Positions 24,944-32,814 of a stretch of DNA of 64,000 nucleotides are shown here, piece by piece. The notes beneath the pieces are model-generated. The model did no database searches. It was given only the letters and a program-made list of their open reading frames with translations, and was not told the DNA's origin. The stretch comes from Actinomycetes bacterium (GTDB taxonomy: Bacteria > Actinomycetota > Acidimicrobiia > Acidimicrobiales > JAMCPL01), in contig JAKAWR010000009.1 in the NCBI GenBank assembly GCA_021816935.1, positions 1 to 64,000 on the forward strand, in the 5' to 3' direction. How positions within the stretch are numbered: the first letter of the stretch is position 1; every line of letters begins with the position of its first letter. A program made the translations under genes and the position numbers.

Positions 24944-26275
24944 CTAGCCGAAGGTCGATGGCACGACGTAGAGCCCGAAGCCGATGACGGCGATGCAGAG
25001 GGCCGTGGCGATCACGCGGTGGGCGCCTCGCATCCGCTGGTCGCGAGGCAGGACCTTTGCCTCGAGCAGGAGAAGGAACCCCAGCACGATCGGGAGCAGG
25101 AGCGCGTTCATGACCATCACGTCCACCACCAGGTTGACCAGGTTCACGCTCATCAGCACCACAGCCGCCCCGAGAACGTGAACGGCAGCGTAGGTTATAT
25201 AGAACCTCGCCGTTGACCGGCTGGGCCGTTCGTTGAGCGAGTGCGACCAGCCCGCGACCTCGGAAAGGCCCCAGGCGCCCGCGAGCGACGCCACGAGAGC
25301 AGCCACGAGAGCAGCACCGAGCATGGCCGCGCCCAGGAACACTTTCGCGCCGGCTGCGGAAAGGAACGGCCTGAGCGCTTTCGACATGTCTACCACGCCG
25401 TTGAGGGCTGCACCCGGGTGATGGATCCCGACGGTGGCAGCAAACGTGACGATGGTTACGATCATCACGATCTGGGTCAGAACCGAACCGAACGCCGTAT
25501 CTCTCCTGCTGGACGAGATCTCGTGCCGGCCCAGCTTCTTATCGATCACGGCTCCCTGCTGGTAGAAGATCATCCAGGGCATGATCACCGCTCCCACATT
25601 GGCCGCGAGCAGCTTCATGTACGACCCGTTCCCGAGAGGAAAGTGCCCCAAGCCCGCGACGACGGCGTGAGGGTCCGGGTGGGCGAGAATCATCGCCGGA
25701 ATGAACACCAGCTCCAAGAGGCCGAGCGCTACCCCGATCCTCTCGAACCTGCGGTAGCTGCCCGTTAGGGCTATCCCGACGAGGAGCGCTGCCGCGAGCG
25801 GCACCGTCAGGTCCTTGGATATGCCGAAAAGCTCCCCGACGCCCGCAACGGCTGCGAACTCGATGAGGAGAGCGCCCGCGCCTGAGAGAAATAACGTGGT
25901 CGCGGACAGCCAGGCCCATCCACGCCCGAACCTTTCCCGAATGAGCGCCCCATGACCCCGGCCGGTATGGACTCCGAGGCGGATCGTCATCTCCTGCACG
26001 AAGTAGAGGATCGGGATGAGCACAAGCTGGGGAAGAACCATCCGGTATCCCCAGCGGGCTCCTGACTGCGCAGCGGTGATGAGGCTGCCTGCGTCGGTAT
26101 CGGCGAGCATGACCACGAGACCGGGGCCCCATACGGCAAGCAGGCCCGCGACGATGAGGCGGCGGCGGTGGTGCTTGCGTTCCTCTGTTCCCGGAGCATC
26201 CTGGTTGTGCGCGAATCTGGCGGCGGCGCGACCAGCAGCAGCGGATGGAACTTCGTCGTCGTCGAGAAACGGCAC
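24944..26275 (-). CDS. Nramp-family metal transporter with atypical site motifs
   Basis: A 443-residue inner-membrane protein with about eleven helices. The Nramp architecture is visible, but the metal-site motifs differ from standard MntH/DMT1 proteins. The helix 1 DPGN motif is DTDAGS (ADTDAGSLITAAQSG), and in helix 6 the usual A-x-x-MPHN is AVIMPWMIFYQQG, so the Met is kept while His and Asn are lost. It would import a divalent metal such as Fe2+ or Mn2+; the changes may shift selectivity, and Mg2+-type relatives exist. A perfect DtxR/IdeR iron box lies six bases from the start codon. The GTG start has no ribosome binding site and probably begins a leaderless mRNA. Confidence 0.85.
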   Translation of the reverse strand: MPFLDDDEVPSAAAGRAAARFAHNQDAPGTEERKHHRRRLIVAGLLAVWGPGLVVMLADTDAGSLITAAQSGARWGYRMVLPQLVLIPILYFVQEMTIRLGVHTGRGHGALIRERFGRGWAWLSATTLFLSGAGALLIEFAAVAGVGELFGISKDLTVPLAAALLVGIALTGSYRRFERIGVALGLLELVFIPAMILAHPDPHAVVAGLGHFPLGNGSYMKLLAANVGAVIMPWMIFYQQGAVIDKKLGRHEISSSRRDTAFGSVLTQIVMIVTIVTFAATVGIHHPGAALNGVVDMSKALRPFLSAAGAKVFLGAAMLGAALVAALVASLAGAWGLSEVAGWSHSLNERPSRSTARFYITYAAVHVLGAAVVLMSVNLVNLVVDVMVMNALLLPIVLGFLLLLEAKVLPRDQRMRGAHRVIATALCIAVIGFGLYVVPSTFG

Positions 26276-26280
26276 TGATG

Positions 26281-26299
26281 TTAGGTTAGCCTAACCTAA
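26281..26299 (-). promoter_or_regulatory. DtxR/IdeR-type iron box
   Basis: On the gene's strand the sequence is TTAGGTTAGGCTAACCTAA, a 19-bp palindrome identical to the consensus iron box of DtxR/IdeR repressors. It overlaps the predicted -10 and spacer, so metal-loaded repressor would block transcription of the Nramp gene. Confidence 0.9.
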
Positions 26300-26311
26300 C
26301 GTGTCGAGCAA
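26283..26311 (-). promoter_or_regulatory. Predicted promoter of the Nramp gene (leaderless)
   Basis: On the minus strand: -35 TTGCTC (26311-26306), 17-bp spacer, -10 TAACCT (26288-26283), then seven bases to the GTG at 26275. That spacing puts the transcription start at or next to the start codon. Confidence 0.6.
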
Positions 26312-26406
26312 GAGCCGAAGGTCGCTACCTGCGATCGCCGATCAATGAGAGGCCCGGCCAAGGCGGCGCGGGTAGCAGGTCGTCCGGCGCAGAACGCCCC
26401 CTGTCG

Positions 26407-27105
26407 CTACGAGGGAGCACCTTGAGGTTGGCGAAGGGCGAAATAGCAGAGCATCGTATAGCGTGCCCGCTCAGCGCTACCCGACCGCCAGAGCATCTGG
26501 CCAAGATACGCTCCCGGGACGAGCTCCACCAACTCGTCGAGGACCGAACGGATCACGAAACGGGGATTCGACGGTACCGTGTCATACTCGATGGCAAGCA
26601 CTTCGCTGCCGTCACCCAACTTGCCCCTGGCAGCGGCGGTGGTGAACTCGAAACCGCGGGTTCTCCCCTGGTACGGGCGCAGCATCCGGTATGCGGGCCA
26701 GACGATCCGGCCGGCATAGCGCACAGGCCCACTCATGAGGTTGTAGCCCGAGGCGTTCGCCGAATCGAAGTACTTCCCCAACCAGGGCAGCCAGATTCCC
26801 GTCGCACCCGCCATAATGCGATCGACGGCGGGAATCGTTGCCCATCCGACCAAGCGCCCCTCCGTCTGGCCATCGAGGCCCTGGGGCACGGTGCCGGCAG
26901 CGAAGAGCGACTTCAGATCACCAAGTGAGCGTCGCCGATCCGAGGCGATGGACTTACCCAATTCGAGCACCCACCTGAAGGCCTCGTCCCTCACGCCGTC
27001 CGGGTCGGAACCGGCCTTCCGGCGAAGCTCCTCGAGGCGGCCGAGGACCGGGGCCGGGGCAGTGTCGGCCGCCTCAGCCTGTGACTCGTCGTGAACTGAA
27101 ACCAT
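26407..27105 (-). CDS. Conserved-looking actinobacterial hypothetical protein
   Basis: A 232-residue cytosolic protein. Residues 15-60 form a helical lead (LEELRRKAGSDPDGVRDEAFRWVLELG). Then come LKSLFAAGTVPQGLDGQTEGRLVGWA, LPWLGKYFDSANASGYNLM and GFEFTTAAARGKLGDGSEVLAIEYDTVPSNP. The pattern of 'G-P-GLDG-T-GRL' followed by 'PWLGK-FD...G-N' recalls proteins of the GXWXG/DUF4334 type, but I cannot make a firm assignment. No signal peptide. The C-terminal part (YLGQMLWRSGSAERARYTMLCYFALRQ) looks like an amphipathic helix packing on strands. It stands alone, with 107 bp to the Nramp promoter side. Confidence 0.6.
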   Translation of the reverse strand: MVSVHDESQAEAADTAPAPVLGRLEELRRKAGSDPDGVRDEAFRWVLELGKSIASDRRRSLGDLKSLFAAGTVPQGLDGQTEGRLVGWATIPAVDRIMAGATGIWLPWLGKYFDSANASGYNLMSGPVRYAGRIVWPAYRMLRPYQGRTRGFEFTTAAARGKLGDGSEVLAIEYDTVPSNPRFVIRSVLDELVELVPGAYLGQMLWRSGSAERARYTMLCYFALRQPQGAPS

Positions 27106-27563
27106 GGGCCACCTCCGGGTGTATCAAACAACGGGCACCGTGCCAGGGAGAAGAGCCCACGGACGTGGCCTGGCAGCACTGCCGGCCCGATACCCGGTTG
27201 CGATCCGAGCTTACACGTACAACACGGGTCGGGCTACGAGCAGGGGTAGAGACACCCGGAGAGATCGCCTCAACCGAGAGGCAAGCCAGTGAAGCTATCC
27301 ATGATGAGAGCTGGGAGCCATGATGGCGGCAAGGGGGCAGGTGCGCCCATCACGCCAAACTTGGGCAACGACAGAGGTAGGCACGGCGATGCGTTCCCCG
27401 GCGTCGATTGCACGAGCGATGTGGCGTACCGTCCGACGCTCCAATCGCTCGAAACCGCTCATTCGTACCAGCTTCCCGATCCGGAAGCTGCCGGCTTCCT
27501 GGCGGCGGGTCGGGTCATGCCCGGAAGCGGGGCGGTGCCGGGTGGAGGCGGCCCACGGGGTGA
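27106..27563. other. Gap with a decayed PIN-domain fragment
   Basis: 458 bp between two minus-strand genes. Apart from the PIN-like fragment at 27346-27459 I see no gene. The part next to the hypothetical protein (27106-27300) should carry its promoter. Confidence 0.4.
27346..27459 (-). pseudogene. PIN-domain toxin (VapC-like) remnant
   Basis: A 38-residue stretch, SGFERLERRTVRHIARAI followed by DAGERIAVPTSVVAQVWRDG, matches the middle of actinobacterial PIN-domain proteins ('...RRALxxGxRIVVPxxVVAQVWRDG'). The first acidic strand, the C-terminal acidic residues and a start are absent, and the frame runs into unrelated sequence. No antitoxin gene is next to it. Confidence 0.45.
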
Positions 27564-28220
27564 TCAATGTTGTGGCTGAACGTATCGAGCTACTGGAGCT
27601 TGCCGCCTCGACGCCGGCTCGCAACTTCTACTGATCGCAAAACCCATCTCCAACTCGATCAGGGCCCGCTTGGCTTCGGTACCACCAGCGTAGCCACCAA
27701 GCTTCCCTCCACTGCGTACGACCCTGTGGCAGGGCACAACTACCGGAAGGGGATTCGCTGCGCAGGCACTGCCTGCCGCACGCGCCGCTCCAGGCGAGCC
27801 GATCGTCGCGGCAACTGCCCCGTAGCTCGTGGTGGTGCCATAGGGGATTGCAAGAAGCCGGCGCAGGACGGCGAACCGGAAACCCCGCAACATACTCAAG
27901 TCAAGTGGTAGGTCGAACCGGCGTCGCGAGCCCGAGAAGTACTCTTCGATCTGGCGGCCGGCCGGCTCGAGGGTCACCGGATCGCGGGTAACGGCCAATT
28001 CCGATTCCCCCACAAGCCGCTCGGGCTCCGAGCCGCAGTCCTTGCCTGCGAAGGCGACCCGGACAAGGCCCCGCCGCGTTGCCGCAATCAACAGGGGTCC
28101 GAGTGGCGTCTCTATCCTGTCCCAGATGATGGCTATACCGGCCAGCCCGAAGGAGCCCGCTACCTCGCCAGACGCCGGGGTCTCGAAGCCTCGAGCCGAT
28201 GAACGTGGTACTCCCGTCAA
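27564..28220 (-). CDS. ogt: Methylated-DNA--[protein]-cysteine S-methyltransferase
   Basis: A 218-residue DNA repair protein that removes alkyl groups from O6-methylguanine onto its own cysteine. The acceptor Cys164 is in VVPCHRVVRSGG. The DNA-binding helix-turn-helix is LRRLLAIPYGTTTSYGAVAATIG, and the lid FFSGSR-type segment is EYFSGSRRRFDLP. The start is unclear: I use the TTG at 28220 because its codon overlaps the stop of a short upstream frame, in TTGA fashion; the open frame continues 33 bp further. The C-terminal 25 residues after the usual end (EMGF) are extra. The gene sits where gyrB/gyrA are usually found beside dnaN-recF. Confidence 0.85.
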   Translation of the reverse strand: MTGVPRSSARGFETPASGEVAGSFGLAGIAIIWDRIETPLGPLLIAATRRGLVRVAFAGKDCGSEPERLVGESELAVTRDPVTLEPAGRQIEEYFSGSRRRFDLPLDLSMLRGFRFAVLRRLLAIPYGTTTSYGAVAATIGSPGAARAAGSACAANPLPVVVPCHRVVRSGGKLGGYAGGTEAKRALIELEMGFAISRSCEPASRRQAPVARYVQPQH

Positions 28221-28330
28221 CGAGTGGCTGCTCTCTCGTGTGACGGATCCCAAACGTTCAGATCACTAAAGTACTGCCAGTAAAGCTCGATGCCCGGCTC
28301 GTGTGGGTGCTCGTAGTCGATCGAGACCAT
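28217..28330 (-). CDS. Possible 37-residue leader-like ORF before ogt
   Basis: An ATG at 28330 opens 37 codons (MVSIDYEHPHEPGIELYWQY, then FSDLNVWDPSHERAATR) whose stop overlaps the TTG proposed for ogt. The peptide is rich in aromatic and acidic residues, unlike random GC-rich frames. I know no homologue. It may be a coupled small protein or a remnant of a larger gene. Confidence 0.25.
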   Translation of the reverse strand: MVSIDYEHPHEPGIELYWQYFSDLNVWDPSHERAATR

Positions 28331-28426
28331 CGCTAATTCCCGATCCGGGCTACCCTCCGACCGACCTTACCGACGACTGCGAGTCTCTTGGCAACCATGA
28401 CGCTTCTCATCCCAGATACGAACCTT

Positions 28427-28780
28427 TCACCCCGGCGGTTGCCGATATTCTGTTCGCTCTTCGCCGCCCCCCGGGGGAATCACCACTCGCAGCGATCTCA
28501 GCGGGGTCTCGGTCCCCACTGCTCCAAGGCGATCTCTCACCGTGGGAAACTTCAGTCGCGCCAAAGCGGCTGCTCCATGATCGGCTGCCACAACAATGAG
28601 TTCGTCGCCGACGATCCTTGCAAAATGTACGGCTCCCGCAATTTCCGGACCCCATATTTCCTCCCATGATCGGACGATTCGCATTACGCTATCCAATTCC
28701 GGTCCGCCCCGTTCTCCACGCCTCCGCTGACCGCTACCGGACCCCACAATCCGAACGATCGATCGGCGGAGATCATCCAT
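28427..28780 (-). CDS. dciA: DciA/DUF721 replication protein
   Basis: A 117-residue DUF721 protein, the family of the helicase operator DciA, which helps load DnaB in bacteria without DnaC. The core is VMRIVRSWEEIWGPEIAGAVHFARIVGDELIVVAADHGAAALARL. The WxxIVG-type motif reads WEEIWGPEIA and the following strand-helix unit is family-like. It starts 15 bp after the dnaN stop on the same strand, so it is likely co-transcribed and coupled. In most actinobacteria recF stands between these two genes; here there is no room for it. Confidence 0.8.
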   Translation of the reverse strand: MDDLRRSIVRIVGSGSGQRRRGERGGPELDSVMRIVRSWEEIWGPEIAGAVHFARIVGDELIVVAADHGAAALARLKFPTVRDRLGAVGTETPLRSLRVVIPPGGGEERTEYRQPPG

Positions 28781-28795
28781 CTTAACTAGCGCGAG

Positions 28796-29929
28796 TTAGG
28801 TCTTTATCTTGATCGGCATGAGAAGGTAGCGAAAGGACGCGTCCTCGGGAGTCGTGATCAGGGCAGCCGCGTCATCTCCAGAGTACCTAATCTCGCACTT
28901 GTCACCTTCGAGGGCATCGATACCATCAAGTAAGTAGGCCGGATTGAACCCTATAGTCGACTGGGTATCGCCTTCAAATAACGCCGGAACCGCGGCCGAA
29001 GCCTCGCCGAGTTGCTGGGACACGACGCGCAAACTAATTATGCCGTCTTCCGGGTGGATCGTAACTTTGGTCATTTCATCTTTTGCAAGAAGCCCAACCC
29101 GTTTCAGGGCATCCGCAATTTCGGTGATGTCCACAAGGATGCGGTTATCATATGTCGGCTTGATGATTGAATCAAACGGAGGGAACCTTCCGTCCATTAG
29201 GCGGGTATACACAGCCACACTTCCATAATGGAAGCAGGCGTCGGTATCGGACAGGTGTATCCCCACCAAACTGTCTTCGTTGCCGGCGTTGGCGTCAGTA
29301 GACCCGATAATCCTACTGAGCTCTCGCAACACCTTCGCCGGGATGACATATTCGGAAGTATCAGAGGAGCTGCCATTCGTGTTAGAGATTTCTTTGATCG
29401 AAACGCGGTACGAGTCCGTTGCCAGCAGACGGATAGTGGTTGCTGATTGCTGGATGGACACTCCGGTGAGAAGTGGTCGCGAATCATCTGTTGCCGCGGA
29501 CCGTGTTACCTGTTTGATAGAAGTGATCAATTGGGCGGCTGGTAGTCTTACGGTGTCATCTGTGGAAAACCCTACTGGTATGAAATCATCCACCAACGCG
29601 GTCCGCAGGTTGAATATGTTCCTGTCTCCAGTGACCCGAAGGGTGCCGTCGGAATCCATACTAACGTCCACGGCGCCTTCTGGGAGATAGCGAACGATGT
29701 CTGCAAGCAACCGTGATGGTACCAGGCACGTACCTGGGACTGCCATCGTTACGGGAACTGTTGATCTGATCGCAGTATCGAGATCCGTAGCAAGAAGTTC
29801 CAGTGTGTTGTCAGCTACGTCCAACCGCACCAGATTTGGTAGGGGAGAAATGGTTGAACGAGTAGACGCGACATGTGTGGATAGACTTACCGCCTCAGCA
29901 AGGCTGTCTCGTTCGGCACGGAATTGCAT
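28796..29929 (-). CDS. dnaN: DNA polymerase III beta sliding clamp
   Basis: A 377-residue clamp that tethers polymerase to DNA and binds many partner proteins. The three repeats are seen as MQFRAERDSLAEAVSLSTHVASTRSTISPLPNLVRLDV (N), LPAAQLITSIKQVTRSAATDDSRPLLTGVSI (middle) and GFNPAYLLDGIDALEGDKCEIRY with final YLLMPIKIKT (C). The C-terminal MPI/M-R type end is family-specific. A near-consensus DnaA box overlaps its start codon and another is inside codon ~18. The gene is less GC-rich than the flanking metabolic genes, as are dnaA and the gap between. Confidence 0.97.
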   Translation of the reverse strand: MQFRAERDSLAEAVSLSTHVASTRSTISPLPNLVRLDVADNTLELLATDLDTAIRSTVPVTMAVPGTCLVPSRLLADIVRYLPEGAVDVSMDSDGTLRVTGDRNIFNLRTALVDDFIPVGFSTDDTVRLPAAQLITSIKQVTRSAATDDSRPLLTGVSIQQSATTIRLLATDSYRVSIKEISNTNGSSSDTSEYVIPAKVLRELSRIIGSTDANAGNEDSLVGIHLSDTDACFHYGSVAVYTRLMDGRFPPFDSIIKPTYDNRILVDITEIADALKRVGLLAKDEMTKVTIHPEDGIISLRVVSQQLGEASAAVPALFEGDTQSTIGFNPAYLLDGIDALEGDKCEIRYSGDDAAALITTPEDASFRYLLMPIKIKT

Positions 29930-30203
29930 GTGGATAGTCCCTAACTAAGATTTGTATTGTTCCAGTAGGATTAGTGGTAGGCGCTGTGGTCTCTGTGGAA
30001 AACTGCAATAATAGCATGTGGTAAGGGATATTTCAACCGGAAAACATGTGGGTGAAGTCGGGCACCTTGGGGACGGTGGGTGGGACGAAGGAGTAGTCAT
30101 TGTCAGACAAGCTGTGTTCAGGTGGGGTTATCCAGGGAGTGTACACAGGGAGATGGGGATGACGGTAGGGATGATGGCGTGGGGTGCCGAAAGGTGTTAG
30201 TGG
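29930..30203. other. Likely oriC: AT-rich dnaN-dnaA gap with DnaA-box-like sites
   Basis: Within and next to this 274-bp gap are five near matches to the DnaA box (TTATCCACA or its complement TGTGGATAA): TGTGGATAG at 29876 and 29929, TGTGGAAAA at 29994, TGTGGTAAG at 30017 and TTATCCAGG at 30128. The left 100 bp (CTAACTAAGATTTGTATTG and AATAATAGC) is the most AT-rich DNA around, a candidate unwinding element. This is the usual actinobacterial oriC position. No perfect box is present in the gap. Confidence 0.7.
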
Positions 30204-31793
30204 TCACTGGGAGTCGCTGTCCTGTATATTTCGGGTCATTGAGAGGATCTGATTTGCCATTATGTTGTCTGTAGCCACTAACTTGGAAATCTTTTCTATT
30301 GCGTGCATCACGGTTGTGTGATCACGGTTTGAAAAGTATTGTGCAATTACTGGATACGAGTAGTTAGTGAGCTGCCTGAATAAATACATTGCCACTTGGC
30401 GTGCAGTGGTCAGGGGACGGTTTCTGTTGTGGCCGATCAAATCAGCGATACTGAATCCGTAGTTGAGACTAACTGTTTGGAGAATTGTATCGGGAGTAAT
30501 TAACCGGTTCCTTCCATGACGGGATATATCTGAAAGGATGCTCTCCGCGAGGGGGAGTGAAATAGGCTGATCAGTAAGAGTTGAGTAGGCGGTAACGCGA
30601 AGGAGTGCTCCTTCCAATTCGCGGATGTTGGTCGTCACGGTGGTGGCAATGTAGTCAAGAACATCGGCAGGGACAGTTGTGGATTCACGAGACGCGCTGT
30701 GCTTGAGGATGGCTATTCGGGTTTCCAGTTCGGGGGGCTGGATGTCTGTTATGAGGCCGGAAAGGAAACGGCTCTGAAGACGCTGCTCAAGGGTAGATAT
30801 GGCATTGGGGGGCCGGTCGGAAGTCAGGACGATCTGCTTGGAAGCTCCGTAAAGGTCGTTGAAAGTATGGAAAAACTCCTCCTGAGTCTGCTCCTTCCCG
30901 CCGAGAAACTGGATATCGTCGATAAGAAGCACGTCACAACGGCGGTAGCGCCGCTTGAAGTCACCCATGTGATTGGTACGGATTGCGTCGATGAATTCAT
31001 TGACGAACTGTTCTGATGATACGTAACGAATCAACTTATCGGGATGATGAGAGGCAATATAACTAGCAATTGACCGGAGCAGGTGAGTTTTTCCCAGGCC
31101 ATTTCCACCGTGGACGAAAAGGGGATTATAGGAGTGACCGGGCGAGCGGGATACGGATAGTGCGGCGGCGTGGGCGAAACGGTTGGAGTCGCCTATTACG
31201 AAGTTGTCAAATGTGAAGCGGGAGTCGAGGAATGGGGTGCCGGGTGGTGTGGGGAGCTCATTTGTTCTATGAGGCGGTTGACGGAAGTATGTGTTGGCAA
31301 CTGAACTGGTACCGGATGGAGATAGTTTTCCCGGGTGCGTTGGTTCGGGGGGCAGGTGGTTGTCAGGGATGTCGCTGTGAAGCGGAGCGGTCGACGGTTG
31401 TGGGGAGCTCGAGATCGATCCGACAACGACATCGATTGCGGGCGCGGTGTCAAGGACCGAGGCGCACGCGCCGGCGATAGTCGAGAGGAATCGTCTGAGT
31501 ATCGTGTCTTTCGCGATTGCGCTGGGAACGCGTAGTACCACCTCACATGGGGAAAACCGATCACACGAAATGGTGGTGAACCAGGCCTGCCAGACGGCGT
31601 CGTTGACGCTATCCCTGATTAACTTGCGGCAGCTTTCCCAAAGGTCCTGATCCAGACCAGACGGAGAAGTTACGTCGGGCAAACATTGCCGGTGAGGGGG
31701 CGACGACGGAAGGCCATGCAGGTCCAGCGCATGCTCCGGCGATTCATCGGTTGCCGCGTCCGATGGATGGGCCAAGGTGAGTGATGTTGTCAT
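30204..31793 (-). CDS. dnaA: Chromosomal replication initiator DnaA
   Basis: A 529-residue AAA+ initiator. Domain I (LDQDLWESCRKLIRDSVNDAVWQAWFTTI, about 47-75) is followed by a Pro/Ser-rich domain II. The ATPase has Walker A GGNGLGKTH, Walker B VLLIDDIQFLGG and sensor/arginine segments. Domain IV ends with the signature RPLTTARQVAMYLFRQLTNYSYPVIAQYFSNRDHTTVMHAIEKI, which binds DnaA boxes. In most DnaA proteins the motif before RDHTTV reads FGG or FGN; here it is FSN. Start ATG at 31793. A 33-bp near-perfect hairpin lies 28 bp upstream (31821-31853). The gene faces away from rpmH. Confidence 0.97.
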   Translation of the reverse strand: MTTSLTLAHPSDAATDESPEHALDLHGLPSSPPHRQCLPDVTSPSGLDQDLWESCRKLIRDSVNDAVWQAWFTTISCDRFSPCEVVLRVPSAIAKDTILRRFLSTIAGACASVLDTAPAIDVVVGSISSSPQPSTAPLHSDIPDNHLPPEPTHPGKLSPSGTSSVANTYFRQPPHRTNELPTPPGTPFLDSRFTFDNFVIGDSNRFAHAAALSVSRSPGHSYNPLFVHGGNGLGKTHLLRSIASYIASHHPDKLIRYVSSEQFVNEFIDAIRTNHMGDFKRRYRRCDVLLIDDIQFLGGKEQTQEEFFHTFNDLYGASKQIVLTSDRPPNAISTLEQRLQSRFLSGLITDIQPPELETRIAILKHSASRESTTVPADVLDYIATTVTTNIRELEGALLRVTAYSTLTDQPISLPLAESILSDISRHGRNRLITPDTILQTVSLNYGFSIADLIGHNRNRPLTTARQVAMYLFRQLTNYSYPVIAQYFSNRDHTTVMHAIEKISKLVATDNIMANQILSMTRNIQDSDSQ

Positions 31794-31820
31794 TTGGATG
31801 TCCTAGTCTCTACCGCTACA

Positions 31821-31853
31821 GCCCGAACGGACCCAAGCGGGGTCCCTTCGGGC
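31821..31853. promoter_or_regulatory. Nested 13-bp hairpin upstream of dnaA
   Basis: GCCCGAA (31821-31827) pairs with TTCGGGC (31847-31853), and inside it GGACCC (31829-31834) pairs with GGGTCC (31840-31845); only one C/C position is unpaired and the loop is AAGCG. If it is transcribed it would be a strong structure in the dnaA leader, otherwise a protein-binding palindrome. Confidence 0.55.
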
Positions 31854-32186
31854 GACACTTCCTGACCGTACACCGGATTTCTCCGGCCGTGCACAGCGAA
31901 TGGAAATTGGCTAGGTAAGGTGCGGAAATACTGCCCTGTAAGCTGGCCCACTCACCGAAAGGCCAGTATCGTCAGGCGTTATGCCCGAGAGCGGAATGTC
32001 TGGTACACTTTGCCTGGCCGCAATATCGGGGCGAGGCTGATGGTACGCGGTGTGAAGGCGCCATAGGCTGGTGTGATCTGTGAACCGGGGAGATGTTGGC
32101 AAGGCGAGGGGTCATGGTTCTCCCTGGAACGATCAACGGGCTCGCCACCAGATGCCGGTGGCGGCGCCGGGCCGGTTTGCTGAAGG

Positions 32187-32217
32187 TTGTAGGTGGTCGT
32201 ACGGGGTGGCGTACAAT
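32187..32217 (+). promoter_or_regulatory. Possible rpmH promoter
   Basis: TTGTAG (32187-32192) and TACAAT (32212-32217) with a 19-bp spacer, 38 bp upstream of the rpmH start. The -10 is good; the -35 and spacing are weak. Confidence 0.4.
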
Positions 32218-32255
32218 CGGGCGCATAGTACGGCACGAGTAAGGATGTTAGGTGA

Positions 32256-32402
32256 ATGAAGAGAACATACCAGCCCAAGGTCAGGAGAAGGCTGCGCAAG
32301 CACGGATTCAGGCACAGGATGTCGACCAAGGGGGGCCGGGCCATCTTGAAGGCAAGGCGATCGAAGCTGCGGAGCCGGCTGGCTGTTGCGCGGAGCGCAT
32401 GA
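32256..32402 (+). CDS. rpmH: 50S ribosomal protein L34
   Basis: A 48-residue basic protein: [20 protein letters not shown], then [20 protein letters not shown] and RLAVARSA. This is the standard L34 sequence pattern (K-R-T-Y-Q-P at the start, HGF-R-M-T-GGR-IL--RR in the middle). It sits at the peptide-exit region of the large subunit. A ribosome binding site AAGGAT lies upstream. Its stop is 37 bp before the rnpA start proposed here. The other open frame over this region, shifted by one base, is not a protein. Confidence 0.96.
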   Translation: MKRTYQPKVRRRLRKHGFRHRMSTKGGRAILKARRSKLRSRLAVARSA

Positions 32403-32439
32403 GGCTAGAGCGATCACTTCCGGCGTCAGAGGCACTCCG

Positions 32440-32814
32440 GTGGCACCTGGAAGGAAAGCGCTGCGACCAATTGATTCCAGTCTCGTATTTGCCCAGCTCA
32501 GGTCGACAAAGTTCCGTTGGTCGGATAGATTGGTGAGGGTTTCCTACGTTCCGGCGGAAGATGGTCGGGAGGGAGATGTGCTGGTGGGTTTCGTAACCCC
32601 GCGAATCGTTGGTGGCTCCGTGGTACGGCATCGTCTTCGCAGGCGCCTTCGAGCGGCAGCTCGCGCCGTGTTGGTCGAAGCGGCACCGGGATCGTACTTG
32701 ATCGGGGGTTCCACGGACGCTGTCAGAGCGCCGTTCCCGGCCCTTATTGCGGACCTGCAGCGCGCGGCGTGCGGCGCTGTACGAAAGGCGGAGGTTGATC
32801 GTGGCACACGTTGA
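32440..32814 (+). CDS. rnpA: Ribonuclease P protein component
   Basis: About 124 residues. The core includes [31 protein letters not shown] and the RNA-binding motif [18 protein letters not shown], corresponding to the RNR block of RnpA (here R-H-R instead of R-N-R). It assists the RNase P RNA in maturing tRNA 5' ends. I propose the GTG at 32440; the frame also allows a TTG at 32386 inside rpmH, but those residues do not resemble the family. Its 3' end overlaps yidD by 14 bp. The gene order rpmH-rnpA-yidD-yidC supports the call. Confidence 0.88.
   Translation: MAPGRKALRPIDSSLVFAQLRSTKFRWSDRLVRVSYVPAEDGREGDVLVGFVTPRIVGGSVVRHRLRRRLRAAARAVLVEAAPGSYLIGGSTDAVRAPFPALIADLQRAACGAVRKAEVDRGTR

Larger units (their letters stand above)
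31794..32255. other. dnaA-rpmH divergent region
   Basis: 462 bp with a nested hairpin near dnaA (31821-31853), a promoter-like TACAAT at 32212-32217 for rpmH and a TACACT at about 31997. I find no DnaA box here, in contrast with many actinobacteria where boxes lie between dnaA and dnaN only. No gene seen. Confidence 0.5.
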
